From NCBI RefSeq assembly GCF_030848945.1, contig NZ_JANHAX010000008.1, positions 1 to 64,000 on the forward strand: a stretch of 64,000 bases of DNA. The letters run 5' to 3'. A program made the translations under genes and the position numbers. Positions 8,185-16,861 of this stretch are shown one piece after another. Positions within the stretch are counted from its first letter, which is position 1. Every line of letters starts with the position of its first letter. The DNA comes from Marimonas arenosa. GTDB taxonomy: Bacteria > Pseudomonadota > Alphaproteobacteria > Rhodobacterales > Rhodobacteraceae. The notes under the pieces are model-generated. The model was not told where the DNA came from. It did no database searches and saw only the letters and a program-made list of their open reading frames with translations.

Positions 8185-8946
8185 TCAAACCGGCAATCGC
8201 AGGGCGATCCAGAGGATTGCAGCGGCGGCGGACAGCGCGGCGCCGAAGGGCAGGGCATGGGCGGCGTCCAGAGTGCGGCGGCCGCTCCGGGCGGCCTGGG
8301 CCACCGCTGCGGCGAGGGCCGCCAGCGCGGCAAACAGCACCATATGTGCCAACATCTCCGGTCCGATCGCGGCTCCGAGCCCGGCCATCAGCTTGACATC
8401 CCCCATACCCAGGCCTTCGCGCCCGCGCAGCCACTGGTAGCCCAACCGTAGCAAAAGAAAGCTGCCGAGTCCGATGGCGGCGCCCCAGAGCGCCTCGGGC
8501 AGCGACGGCCGGCCGCTGATCCAGGCCAGTGCCATGGCCGTCAGAAACAGCCCGCCGGTCAGCAGATCGGGCAAGCGGAAATGCCTCAGATCCGCCGCCG
8601 CCAGCGCCATCAGCAGCCACAGCAACAGTGCCCCTGCCCAGGCCTCGGCTGGACTGGTGGCGAGCAGGGCGGCGATCAGACCGAGGCCGGTGGCGAGAAT
8701 CTCGACATAGAGCAGCCAGGCCGGGATCGGCGCACCGCAATGCCGGCACCGTCCGTGGGAGAGAACGAAGGACAGGATCGGCACCAGGTCGCGCGGTCCC
8801 AGCGATATGCCGCAGGCGCGGCAGTGCGAGCGCGGCGCAACGATGCTCTCGTCGCGCGGCAGTCGATCAGCCGCGAGCCCGAAGAACGAGCCGGCCACCG
8901 GGCCGGCCAGTATCAGCAGAAGTGTGTTGGGATCAGAGATATCCAT
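8185..8946 (-). CDS. gspO: Prepilin peptidase / N-methyltransferase of the type II secretion system
   Basis: 253 residues, integral membrane aspartic peptidase that cleaves and N-methylates pseudopilins at the inner membrane. Visible signatures: the N-terminal four-cysteine zinc site (CRAC near residue 42 and CRHC near residue 67), the first catalytic aspartate region ADLRHFRLPD, the second in GLGMGDVKLMAG, and about seven hydrophobic segments. It reads away from gspG and begins about 100 bases from it, so the two share a divergent promoter region. The pseudopilins encoded next door carry the expected G/F cleavage sites. Confidence 0.9.
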   Translation of the reverse strand: MDISDPNTLLLILAGPVAGSFFGLAADRLPRDESIVAPRSHCRACGISLGPRDLVPILSFVLSHGRCRHCGAPIPAWLLYVEILATGLGLIAALLATSPAEAWAGALLLWLLMALAAADLRHFRLPDLLTGGLFLTAMALAWISGRPSLPEALWGAAIGLGSFLLLRLGYQWLRGREGLGMGDVKLMAGLGAAIGPEMLAHMVLFAALAALAAAVAQAARSGRRTLDAAHALPFGAALSAAAAILWIALRLPV

Positions 8947-9048
8947 GCCGCTTGATACGGGGTGGAACGGCGATTGTCAGCCCGTCGCGGGGCCGGTAGA
9001 GTGAGGCCATTGTGATGACAGGGCGCCATTCGCAAAGGACAATTGGTC

Positions 9049-9510
9049 ATGAATTCCAAGCACCTACCGGAAGCATCATCTAAGGGCGTGCGCCGCGGTG
9101 ACGAGGGCTTTTCGTTGCTCGAACTGATGGTCGTGGTGGTGATCCTGTCGATTCTGGCGCTGGTGATCGTGCCGCGGGTGATCGACCGTCCCGACCAGGC
9201 CCGGGCGGCCCGGGCGCAGTCCGATATCGCCAGCATTGCCCAGGCAGTGAACCTCTACCGGCTGGACAATTTCCGCTATCCCACAACTGAGCAGGGTCTG
9301 CAGGCGTTGGTCAGCCAGCCCACCACCGCGCCCGTGCCCGAAAACTGGAGCCAGTATCTCGACCGCGTGCCGGTGGATCCGTGGGGCAAGCCCTATCAGT
9401 ACCTGCAACCCGGCGTGCATGGCGATTTCGACATCTTCACATATGGCGCCGATGGCGTGGCGGGCGGCAGCGGCGCGGATGCGGATATCGGCTCATGGGC
9501 GGGGAGCTGA
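9049..9510 (+). CDS. gspG: Type II secretion major pseudopilin GspG
   Basis: 153 residues. ATG 9049 is chosen because AAAGGAC lies 8 bases upstream; a TTG six bases earlier is too close to it. The prepilin site is DEG-FSLLELMVVVVILSILA, with Glu at +5 of the mature protein. The C-terminal domain shows the GspG features YPTTEQGLQALV, VDPWGKPYQYL and FDIFTYGADG (calcium-binding loop region). It is the main subunit of the periplasmic pseudopilus that pushes substrates through GspD. First gene of the overlapping gspGHIJKLM operon. Confidence 0.95.
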   Translation: MNSKHLPEASSKGVRRGDEGFSLLELMVVVVILSILALVIVPRVIDRPDQARAARAQSDIASIAQAVNLYRLDNFRYPTTEQGLQALVSQPTTAPVPENWSQYLDRVPVDPWGKPYQYLQPGVHGDFDIFTYGADGVAGGSGADADIGSWAGS

Positions 9511-9959
9511 GGCAGAGCGACGGCAGCGGGACCGGCGGGTTCAGCCTGATTGAACTGATGATCGTGGTCGCGATCGTCTCGACCCTGGCAGTCGGGGTCA
9601 CGCTGAGCGTCGGCCGCGGCAGCGGCGGGGACGGCGACCTGGACCGGTTCCGCGCGGCCTGGGCGCTGCAGCAGGCGCTGGCGATCGAAGGCCGCGAGAT
9701 GCGCGGGCTGCGGCTGTCGCCCAAGGGAATGGAGGTGATGGTCTGGCGCCTGGGCGAGATGGGCGGGGCGTGGCAGGCGCAGGGTGACCTGCGGCCATGG
9801 CAGGGCCGGGTGGCGGTCTCGGTGGACCGACCCACCCCGCCCGGTGCGCCGGACATCGTGTTTCTGCCCGACGGACGCGGAAGCGCCTTTTCGGTGGCGT
9901 TCGCGGTCGGCAGCGCGCGTTGCGAAAGCGACGGCTGGGCGGAGCTGACATGCGGATGA
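9495..9959 (+). CDS. gspH: Type II secretion minor pseudopilin GspH
   Basis: 154 residues. It starts at ATG 9495, inside the end of gspG (16-base overlap), because the prepilin peptide GTGG-FSLIELMIVVAIVSTLA must follow a short basic leader. The rest is a small soluble domain with two cysteines near the C-terminus (ARCESDGWAELTCG). GspH is a minor pseudopilin of the pseudopilus. The assignment rests on the pilin motif and the operon position between gspG and gspI. Confidence 0.88.
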   Translation: MGGELRQSDGSGTGGFSLIELMIVVAIVSTLAVGVTLSVGRGSGGDGDLDRFRAAWALQQALAIEGREMRGLRLSPKGMEVMVWRLGEMGGAWQAQGDLRPWQGRVAVSVDRPTPPGAPDIVFLPDGRGSAFSVAFAVGSARCESDGWAELTCG

Positions 9960-10321
9960 GACGCGCTGGCGGAACCCGGGGTTTCACTTTGGTCGAACTG
10001 GCGGTGGCGATCCTGGTGCTGTCGGTCGGGGCGATAGCCGCGATCCGCGCGGGCGACCGGGCGCAGACGGCGCTGGGCACCATGGAATCGCGCATCCTGG
10101 CCCGGATCGTGGCCGAGAACCGGGCTGAGGAGTTACAGCTTTTCGGGGCCGGCGCGGTGCTGCCCGAGCAGGTGCGGATGGGCGGGCAGGATTTCCGCGT
10201 CGCGGTTGCGCAGGAGGCCACCACCGGTGGTCTGGTGCAGGCTACCATCGTGGTGCGCTCCGAGCTCGGGCCCGGTGCGCAGTTGGTAGCCTATGTCCGG
10301 CGCCGGGGGCTGGGGCAATGA
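9950..10321 (+). CDS. gspI: Type II secretion minor pseudopilin GspI
   Basis: 123 residues beginning MRMRRAGGTRGFTLVELAVA, overlapping gspH by 10 bases. The prepilin site is RG-FTLVELAVAILVLSVGA with Glu at +5. GspI forms the GspH-I-J-K tip complex that primes pseudopilus assembly. The length and the ENRAEELQL segment match GspI. A much longer frame upstream is rejected because it would place the pilin signal internally. Confidence 0.9.
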   Translation: MRMRRAGGTRGFTLVELAVAILVLSVGAIAAIRAGDRAQTALGTMESRILARIVAENRAEELQLFGAGAVLPEQVRMGGQDFRVAVAQEATTGGLVQATIVVRSELGPGAQLVAYVRRRGLGQ

Positions 10322-10989
10322 GCCGGCAGCGAAACACGCGCGGGTTGACGCTGATCGAGCTTGTGGTGGCGATGTCGGTCTTCGCGCTGGTGGCGGTGAT
10401 GGGGCTGCAAGGGTTGAGCGGTATGTTGCGCCAGCGCGACCGGGCTGCCACTTTTGCCGAGGACAGCGCCGCGCTCGGCCGCGCGGCGGGGCTTATCCGA
10501 CATGACCTGTCGGCGATGCTGCCGGTGCTGTTCTATCCCCCCGAGGGACGTGCCCAATCGGCACTGCGGGAGTTGGCGAGCGCAGGCGGCTTCGCGGTGA
10601 GTGTGGCCAACACCCGCCCTTATCCGCCTCTTGGCGAAAGTGGGCTGGCCAGACGGGTGGAATACCGGTTCGATCCGGAGGCCGGGCGATTGCTGCGCCG
10701 GGCCTGGAGCACGGCCTGGCCCGCGGACGCCACGGCGCAGGGCCCCGAGCAGGTGGTGCTTGAAGGTGTAACGGACCTGCGCCTGCGCAGCTACTGGACC
10801 GGGATCGGCTGGATCGACGGGTTGCGCTTCGCCGCCCTAGACGAGGCGCGGCGCAACGCGCAAGCGGCGGGACAGGACGAGGCCGCGGCGGGCCCCGAGG
10901 TTTATTCCGACCAGTTGCCGCAGGCGGTTGAGATCACGCTGGTCAGCCGCGCGTTCGGCGAGATCGTGCTGCTGGAGAGCCCGCAATGA
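10318..10989 (+). CDS. gspJ: Type II secretion minor pseudopilin GspJ
   Basis: 223 residues, overlapping gspI by four bases (ATGA), which indicates coupled translation. Its prepilin peptide RG-LTLIELVVAMSVFALVA has Leu rather than Phe at +1 and Glu at +5. The domain after it (VEYRFDPEAGRLLRRAW, a late VEITLVSRAFGEI strand) is typical of the longer GspJ pseudopilin. It acts in the pseudopilus tip with GspI and GspK. Confidence 0.9.
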   Translation: MSRQRNTRGLTLIELVVAMSVFALVAVMGLQGLSGMLRQRDRAATFAEDSAALGRAAGLIRHDLSAMLPVLFYPPEGRAQSALRELASAGGFAVSVANTRPYPPLGESGLARRVEYRFDPEAGRLLRRAWSTAWPADATAQGPEQVVLEGVTDLRLRSYWTGIGWIDGLRFAALDEARRNAQAAGQDEAAAGPEVYSDQLPQAVEITLVSRAFGEIVLLESPQ

Positions 10990-11903
10990 AAGGCGCGCGC
11001 GGCTTTGTCCTGGTCAACGCGCTGGTGCTGGTCGCCGCGCTGGCGGCGGTGGCGGTGTTCATGCTGGGCCGGGCCGAGACGGCTCGGTTTCGCGCCGGGG
11101 CGGCGCTCGAGGCGGCGCAGTTGAAGCTCAACCTCGATGCCTTCGAGGCGCTGGCCCGCGAGGTGCTGGAACAGGATGCCGGCACCGGTCTGCCGGCCGA
11201 TCATCCCGGCGAGGCCTGGGCACGGGCCGTGCCGCCGGTGGCGCTTGAGCGCGGGCAGGTGACCGGGCGGATCGCCGACCTGCAGGGGCGGTTCAACCTC
11301 AACCGGCTGGCCAATCCGGAGGATGTCTTTGCCCGCGAAAGCTTCGACCGGCTGGCGCTGCGGCTGGGGATGTCGCGCCAGCGGGTCGACGACATCGTCG
11401 AGTTCCTTTCGCCCGGCGGGCCGCGGATCGCCAACGACTACGCCCGTGCCCAACCGCCGCTGCGGCCGGTGGGCGGCGCGGCGCTGATGCGCGAGCAATT
11501 GCGGCAGATTCCGGGCCTGTCGGAGCGCGACTATGCCCGCTTGGCGCCGCATGTCGCGATGCTGCCGGGGCGCACGACGATCAATGTCAACACCGTCTCG
11601 GGAGAGGTGCTGGCGAGCCTGTTTCCCAATGCCAACGCCGCGGCGATGGAGGCGCTGGTACAAAGCGCGCGGCGGCAGCCGTTCCAGGCGGTAGACGGGT
11701 TCATTACCGAGCTTTTACGGGTGATGCCGGAAGAGGATGTGGCGGCGCTGCCGGAAGGGCTGCTGGGGGTCGGGTCGACCTGGTTCGAGGTCGAGATCAC
11801 CGCCGAGCTTGACGGCCGGGTGGCCATGCGGCGGGCGGTGATCCGGCGTTTGCCGCTTCCCCAGCCGGCGCTCGTGGCCTATCGTTTGGACGAATGGAAC
11901 TGA
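10986..11903 (+). CDS. gspK: Type II secretion minor pseudopilin GspK
   Basis: 305 residues, four-base overlap with gspJ. The pilin-like start KGARG-FVLVNALVLVAALAA lacks Glu at +5 (Asn instead), which is a normal property of GspK, the subunit at the very tip. The large alpha domain is visible around GRIADLQGRFNLNRL, followed by INVNTVSGEVLASLFPN, the helix-hairpin segment typical of the family. It is expected to cap the pseudopilus. Confidence 0.92.
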   Translation: MKGARGFVLVNALVLVAALAAVAVFMLGRAETARFRAGAALEAAQLKLNLDAFEALAREVLEQDAGTGLPADHPGEAWARAVPPVALERGQVTGRIADLQGRFNLNRLANPEDVFARESFDRLALRLGMSRQRVDDIVEFLSPGGPRIANDYARAQPPLRPVGGAALMREQLRQIPGLSERDYARLAPHVAMLPGRTTINVNTVSGEVLASLFPNANAAAMEALVQSARRQPFQAVDGFITELLRVMPEEDVAALPEGLLGVGSTWFEVEITAELDGRVAMRRAVIRRLPLPQPALVAYRLDEWN

Positions 11904-11931
11904 ACGGGGCCGCAGGTCGGGTGCACAACAG

Positions 11932-13143
11932 GTGACGACGCAGGGCAAGATCGCAGCCACAGACGGACCGTTCGATCCCAAGAGGTTCGGGCGGTTACAG
12001 GCCGATGCCTCCCGTCCCGGGGCGAAGCAGGTGGCGCTGGTACCCGGCGCCCGCGTAACGGTAATGCCGCTCGATCTGCCCAAGGGCCTGCAAGGGGCGG
12101 CGCGCGAAAAGGTAGCGCGGCGGCAGGTCGGCGACCTGACCGGGCAACCGGCCGAGGCGCTCGACGTGCGCCCGTTCCACGCGCCCGGCGAGGCGCGGCA
12201 ATGGTCAAAGGTGCTGGTGGCCGATGCCGCCGAGGTCGCCGCCTGGCGCGGTCAGGCCGGCACCGCCTGCCGTGCGGTGCTGCCCGACTATCTGGGCCTG
12301 CCGGCGGCCGACGGTCTCTGGACCGTGGCCATCGAGGCCGACATGGCCGTCGTCCGGCTGGGTTTGGCAGACGGGTTTTCGGCGCCGCTGGAGCTGGCCT
12401 CGACCCTGCTGGAGAGGGCTTGGGACGAGGCGGACGAGACGGCGCGGCCCAAGGCGATTTTTCTTCTCGGAGACGAGATTGCCGGTCTCAGCGACTGGGC
12501 GGCGGCGCGGCGTGTCCCGACGGTCCGCGATGCGGCCGGGGTGAGCGCGCTGGGCCTGTCGCCGCCGAAGGCGCTGGCCCATGGTGAACTCTCTTTCGAC
12601 CTGCGCCGCGACCCGCAGGCCGCTCGGGCGAAGCTGCGAGCGCGGGTGTTGCCGTGGCGCTGGCCGGCGCTGGCAGGGCTGGTCGCGGCCGGGCTATGGG
12701 CGACTGGGCAGATCCTGGCGACCCAGCGGCTGGACGAACAACGACATGAGCTGATGGCTGCAACGACGGCGCTGGTGCGCACGCATTTCGTGCCGCAGGG
12801 GCCGATCCTCGACGTGCGAACCCAGGTGAGCCGGGCGCTAGCAGCGCGCCAGGCCGGCAGTGGCACCGGGGCGGGCGAGGCCGGGGTGTTGGACGTCTTC
12901 GGCGCTGCCGCGGGCGTTCTGGCCGAGCACCGGGCCCGGATCGGTCTGGTGAGCTATGGCGCGGCTCAGGGCCTGGAACTGGTTGTCACGGTTGAGGATT
13001 TTTCGGCTCTGGACGATCTGGCCGCGGCTTTGGATGCTGCCGGATTGCGGGTTGAGATCGCGCAATCGCGCAACGTGGCCGAGGGGGCGGAGGCGCGGGT
13101 GAAGCTGGCGCCGGCGCCGGGCGGCGGGGAAGACAGGCCATGA
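11932..13143 (+). CDS. gspL: Type II secretion inner-membrane platform protein GspL
   Basis: 403 residues from a GTG start, 28 bases after gspK; no ATG exists nearby in frame. The N-terminal half is a divergent actin-like cytoplasmic domain (VALVPGARVTVMPLDLPKGL, CRAVLPDYLGLPAADGLWTV), then one membrane segment near residues 240-260 (WPALAGLVAAGLWATGQILA) and a periplasmic ferredoxin-like domain (LELVVTVEDFSALDDLAAAL). It connects the GspE ATPase to the pseudopilus with GspM. Confidence 0.88.
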   Translation: MTTQGKIAATDGPFDPKRFGRLQADASRPGAKQVALVPGARVTVMPLDLPKGLQGAAREKVARRQVGDLTGQPAEALDVRPFHAPGEARQWSKVLVADAAEVAAWRGQAGTACRAVLPDYLGLPAADGLWTVAIEADMAVVRLGLADGFSAPLELASTLLERAWDEADETARPKAIFLLGDEIAGLSDWAAARRVPTVRDAAGVSALGLSPPKALAHGELSFDLRRDPQAARAKLRARVLPWRWPALAGLVAAGLWATGQILATQRLDEQRHELMAATTALVRTHFVPQGPILDVRTQVSRALAARQAGSGTGAGEAGVLDVFGAAAGVLAEHRARIGLVSYGAAQGLELVVTVEDFSALDDLAAALDAAGLRVEIAQSRNVAEGAEARVKLAPAPGGGEDRP

Positions 13144-13637
13144 ATCTGGTTGATTGGTTGGCAGAACGGTCGGGTCGCGAGCGGGTGCTGCTGGCGCTGC
13201 TCACCGGGCTGTTGCTGCCACTGGCGGTCGTGCTCGGGTTGCTGGTGCCGCTGGCCGAGAAGCGGGCGGCGGCGGAACAGGCGCTCGAGGAGGCGCAGCT
13301 GCTCAACGCCTGGGTTGCTGCCCGGGCGGCGGAGGCGGCGAAGCTGGCGCCGGTCCGGGAAGAGCCGGATCAAACCTTTGACCCGATTGGCGTTTCCGCG
13401 CTGGAGCAGGGGCTGAAACAGGCCCGTCTCTGGCCTTATGTCGCGCGGCTGGAGGCGCGCAGCCAGGGCGGCATCGCCCTCGATTTCGAGGTCGTGGAGT
13501 TCACCGATCTGATGCGCTGGCTCGAGGCGGCGCACCCGCGCTGGGGTTATGCGTTCGACACTTTCCGCATCGAGCCGCGGCTCGAGTCGGCGATGGTGAA
13601 GGCGACGATCGTGCTGCGGGCAGCCGGCGACAGTTGA
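13140..13637 (+). CDS. gspM: Type II secretion inner-membrane platform protein GspM
   Basis: 165 residues, overlapping gspL by four bases. It has a short cytoplasmic N-terminus, one membrane helix (residues about 17-38, VLLALLTGLLLPLAVVLGLL), an alanine/glutamate-rich coiled coil, and a small C-terminal ferredoxin-like domain (ALDFEVVEFTDLMRWLEAAH). It partners GspL. It is the last gene of the plus-strand block and converges on gspF. Confidence 0.88.
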   Translation: MNLVDWLAERSGRERVLLALLTGLLLPLAVVLGLLVPLAEKRAAAEQALEEAQLLNAWVAARAAEAAKLAPVREEPDQTFDPIGVSALEQGLKQARLWPYVARLEARSQGGIALDFEVVEFTDLMRWLEAAHPRWGYAFDTFRIEPRLESAMVKATIVLRAAGDS

Positions 13638-13841
13638 CAGATTCTAACCATACCGTCGCGTAGGGTTAAAGCCGTCGGCAGCCGGAAAACCGGCGTCTGG
13701 CAGCGCAGCAGGCGGGCTGGCTGCGACGTGTATGGCATACGGGAGCGTATGGCATTTACCGGAAATTGATCAATGCACCGTGCGTTGCCGGGGCCAGCAC
13801 CCGTGCCGGCGGCGATTGGGGACCGGGTTTCCGGGCCAGGC

Positions 13842-15056
13842 TCACCCCGCGACCACAGCCTGGAGATCGAAGATCGGCAGCAGAACCGAAAGCACGATGG
13901 TCAGCACGAAGGCGCCGACCAGCATCATCAGCATCGGTTCGAGAAGCGCGGCGATGCGGCGGCGTTCGGTCGACAGGGCGTTCTCGACCATCATCGCCGC
14001 CCGTTCGGTCATCCGTGCCAGCCGCACAGAGGCTTCGCCTGCCGAAATCAGCTGCCGTGCCACCGGCGGGATGATCGACAGCTGTTCGAGGGCGGAGGAC
14101 AGGGTTTCGCCTTCGCGTACGGCGTTCGTCACCTGGCCGGCCTCCTTGGAAAAGCGGTCGATGGAGAGAACCTGGGCGGCGCTTTCGGTAGCGCCCACTA
14201 CCGGCTGGCGGCTGGCCAGCACCAGCGCCAGCGTCCGCAGGTATTGCACTGCCGCCGCCCGGCGCATCAGCCGGCCGACCAGCGGCAGGCGCAGGAAGAC
14301 CCGTGCCCGGGCCTGACGCCAGGCGGGGATGGCCGACGAGGCGATCCAGAGCGCCAACAGTCCGACTGCTCCCGCGGCGAGCCAGAGCCGGTGGGAGGTG
14401 ATCCAGTCGGTGATACCCAGCATGATCTGGGTCAGCCGCGGTAGGGGACGGCCGGAGAGGTCGAACATCGCCACGATCTCGGGGGCCACGGTCGTCATCA
14501 GGATGCCGCAGACCAGCAACGACACGGCGGCGACGAAGGCCGGGTAAACCAGCGCGGTGGAGATCTGCGCCTTGTCGGTGCCCAGCGTTTCGAGATGGTC
14601 GGCCAGCTCGCCCATCACCGTGGCGGTGTCGCCGGCATTTTCGCCGGCGCGCACGGACGCGATGTAGTAGGCAGGCCAGCCGGCGCCGGTGCGGTCGAGC
14701 GCCTCGGACAGGGCCGCACCTTCCATCAGATCGGCGCGGGCGCGGGCGGCGACCGCATCGAGCGCCGGATGGCCGCCCTGGCGGACGGCCTCCAGCGCCG
14801 CTTCGGTGGGCATGTCGGCGGCCAGAAGCACAGCCATCTGGCGGGTGAAGACCGATTGCAGCTCGGGCGAGAGGCGGGTACGCCGCTGAGCCAGGCTGAG
14901 GTTGACGCCTGGTTTGCGGGCCCGCGCGTCGAGCTCGGAGACGAACAGGCCCTGGGCCTTGAGTTCGGCGGCAGCCTGGGCTTCGGTGTCTGCGAGTACG
15001 GTGCCGGTCTTGCGCCGGCCGGCATTGGTATAGGCGGTGTAGGCATAGGCCTTCAT
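13842..15056 (-). CDS. gspF: Type II secretion inner-membrane protein GspF
   Basis: 404 residues, polytopic platform protein around which the pseudopilus assembles. The N-terminal YTAYTNAGRRKTGTVLADTE domain and the two repeated cytoplasmic GspF domains are visible (FTRQMAVLLAADMPTEAALE near residue 70 and YLRTLALVLASRQPVVGATE near 270). Membrane segments lie near residues 170-190, 220-240 and 375-400. The start overlaps the gspE stop by four bases, and it is the last gene of the minus-strand gspC-D-E-F block. Confidence 0.93.
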   Translation of the reverse strand: MKAYAYTAYTNAGRRKTGTVLADTEAQAAAELKAQGLFVSELDARARKPGVNLSLAQRRTRLSPELQSVFTRQMAVLLAADMPTEAALEAVRQGGHPALDAVAARARADLMEGAALSEALDRTGAGWPAYYIASVRAGENAGDTATVMGELADHLETLGTDKAQISTALVYPAFVAAVSLLVCGILMTTVAPEIVAMFDLSGRPLPRLTQIMLGITDWITSHRLWLAAGAVGLLALWIASSAIPAWRQARARVFLRLPLVGRLMRRAAAVQYLRTLALVLASRQPVVGATESAAQVLSIDRFSKEAGQVTNAVREGETLSSALEQLSIIPPVARQLISAGEASVRLARMTERAAMMVENALSTERRRIAALLEPMLMMLVGAFVLTIVLSVLLPIFDLQAVVAG

Positions 15057-16528
15057 GCCACGTCCCCGACGACGCGCAGGGTCTCGGCCAGGCTGGTCTC
15101 GCCGAGGGCGACCTGTTTCAGGCCCTGGCCGATCAGGCTTTCGCCGGCGCCGAGGGCGATGGCCTTCATTTCCGATTCCGGGGCACCGCGGTCGATGGCT
15201 TCGCGCAGGGATTCGCCAACCTCGACCATTTCGAAAATGCCGAGGCGCCCGGCATAGCCGATGCCGTTACACGCATCACAACCGGTGGCGTCGTAAAGCT
15301 GCAACGGCAGCGGGATGCGGTGGTTGTCGAAATGCTGTATCTCGGCGGCGGTTGGCGGGTGCGGCTGCCTGCAGTGCGGGCAGAGGCGGCGCAGCAGGCG
15401 CTGGGCGATCAGCCCGCGTAGGGTGGCGGCAATGAGAAAGTTGTCGAGCCCCAGGTCGCGCAGCCGCACCACCGCACCGACCGAGCCGTTGGCGTGCAGC
15501 GAGGAGAACACCAGGTGGCCGGTCAGCGCAGCCTGGGCGGCGGTGGTGGCGGTTTCGGCGTCGCGGATCTCGCCCACAAGGATGACGTCGGGGTCCTGGC
15601 GCAGGGTGGCGCGCAGGCCGGCGGCGAAGGTCATGCCGATCTCGGCGTTGATCTGGGATTGCGAGATGCCGGGCAGGTCGTATTCGATCGGGTCCTCGAC
15701 GGTGACGATGTTGCGCTCGTCCCGGTTGGCGAGTTTCAGCAGCGAGTAGAGCGTGGTGGTTTTCCCTGAGCCGGTGGGGCCGGTGGCGAGGATGATGCCG
15801 TTGGGCAGCGCCGAGAGCCGTTCGAGCAGCGTCTCCTGCGTCTCGGAAAGACCGAGGGCGGTCAGGGGCATCAGACCGGCGGAGCGGTCGAGGATCCGCA
15901 GCACGATGCGTTCGCCGTAATTGCCGGGCAGCGAGGAGACGCGGGTGTCAATCGAGCGGCCCCCGAGCGACAGCGGGATGCGGCCGTCCTGCGGCAGGCG
16001 AGTCTCGGAAATGTCGAGACCGGCCATGACCTTGAGGCGGCTGACCACGCGTTTCACCGGCACGTCGGCGCGGTCCATCACCGTCTGCAGAAAGCCGTCG
16101 ATCCGCATCCGGACACGGAGCCCGCCCTCATAGGGTTCGACATGCAGGTCCGAGGCCCCGGCGGTGACGGCGCGTTTCAGAAGTGAGTTGACCAGTTGAA
16201 TGACCGGGGCATCGGTGGCCTCTTCCAGCAGATCCCGGCCGCGGGCCGAGGCCGGCAGGTTTTCGAGATCAAAGGTGAGCTCGTCAGAGGGGGCCCCGCC
16301 GGACTGGTAGACCCGGGTCAGGGCGGTTTCGAATTCGGCGGCGGTTTCCTCCACGAGCGTCAGGGGCCCGGGGGCGGCGCGGCGCTGGGCCTCGCGCAGG
16401 CCGAGCGAGGTGGCCTCGGGCCCGACGATGATGGCACGGTCGGCCAGAATGACCTGATTGTCGCGGGCAAAGGCGAAAGGCAGGCGCGCGGGTTTGAGCG
16501 TATCAAGATCTGGTTCAGACGGCGACAT
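15053..16528 (-). CDS. gspE: Type II secretion ATPase GspE
   Basis: 491 residues from ATG 16528; further ATGs upstream would add up to 32 residues, and no clear Shine-Dalgarno decides between them. It is a hexameric cytoplasmic ATPase that powers pseudopilus assembly. Walker A GPTGSGKTT is at about 250-258, the Asp-box region is at IVTVEDPIEYDLPGI, Walker B DPDVILVGEIRD is at about 312-323, the His box is at TGHLVFSSLHANG, and a tetracysteine zinc site CPHC/CDAC is at about 383-420. All catalytic motifs are intact. Confidence 0.94.
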   Translation of the reverse strand: MSPSEPDLDTLKPARLPFAFARDNQVILADRAIIVGPEATSLGLREAQRRAAPGPLTLVEETAAEFETALTRVYQSGGAPSDELTFDLENLPASARGRDLLEEATDAPVIQLVNSLLKRAVTAGASDLHVEPYEGGLRVRMRIDGFLQTVMDRADVPVKRVVSRLKVMAGLDISETRLPQDGRIPLSLGGRSIDTRVSSLPGNYGERIVLRILDRSAGLMPLTALGLSETQETLLERLSALPNGIILATGPTGSGKTTTLYSLLKLANRDERNIVTVEDPIEYDLPGISQSQINAEIGMTFAAGLRATLRQDPDVILVGEIRDAETATTAAQAALTGHLVFSSLHANGSVGAVVRLRDLGLDNFLIAATLRGLIAQRLLRRLCPHCRQPHPPTAAEIQHFDNHRIPLPLQLYDATGCDACNGIGYAGRLGIFEMVEVGESLREAIDRGAPESEMKAIALGAGESLIGQGLKQVALGETSLAETLRVVGDVA

Positions 16529-16861
16529 TGGGGGCAATCGGGTCAAGTGAATTGGTCCGGGCTGCGGGCAACGGAACATGCGGCGGTTGCGCAGAGTTTC
16601 CATCATCGCATGGGGGGATGGCAAGAGGCGGTCGTCGGGGTGCAGTTTGAGAGAGATCGGGGTTGGCCTGCAGGGGACGTTCCTTGAAGTAAATCTGAAC
16701 CCTACTCATCAACGTCCCGGATCGCTTGCGATCCGGTTCGCGCCCGACCCCGCCCCCCGGGACGGGCGCGAACCTCGGTTGCGCTTGCGTCCGGTTTAAG
16801 ACGTTTTCGGGCCGGAACCGGCCAACCGGCCGGGATCGCACGCGGAACCTGTTGCCCTCTG
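16529..16861 (-). other. Non-coding gap between gspD and gspE with inverted repeats
   Basis: No convincing gene. It holds CGGATCGC-TT-GCGATCCG at about 16718-16735, then a 10-bp stem (TTCGCGCCCG/CGGGCGCGAA) at about 16737-16772, then GC-rich repeats of GGCCGG type at about 16810-16835. They lie in the middle of the gspC-D-E-F block, where read-through from gspD to gspE would otherwise be expected, so they could attenuate or process the transcript. Coordinates are good to one or two bases. Confidence 0.5.

Noticed and set aside
6691..8451. 586-codon open frame on the plus strand
   Set aside because: It is antisense to Sel1 protein B and to gspO. The minus-strand frame has a signal peptide and clear Sel1 repeats; the plus frame has no recognisable domain and arises from high GC.
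13638..13841. Bidirectional terminator between gspM and gspF
   Set aside because: Only a 5-bp GCCGG/CCGGC hairpin and a weak TAACC/GGTTA pairing were seen, without a good T-run.
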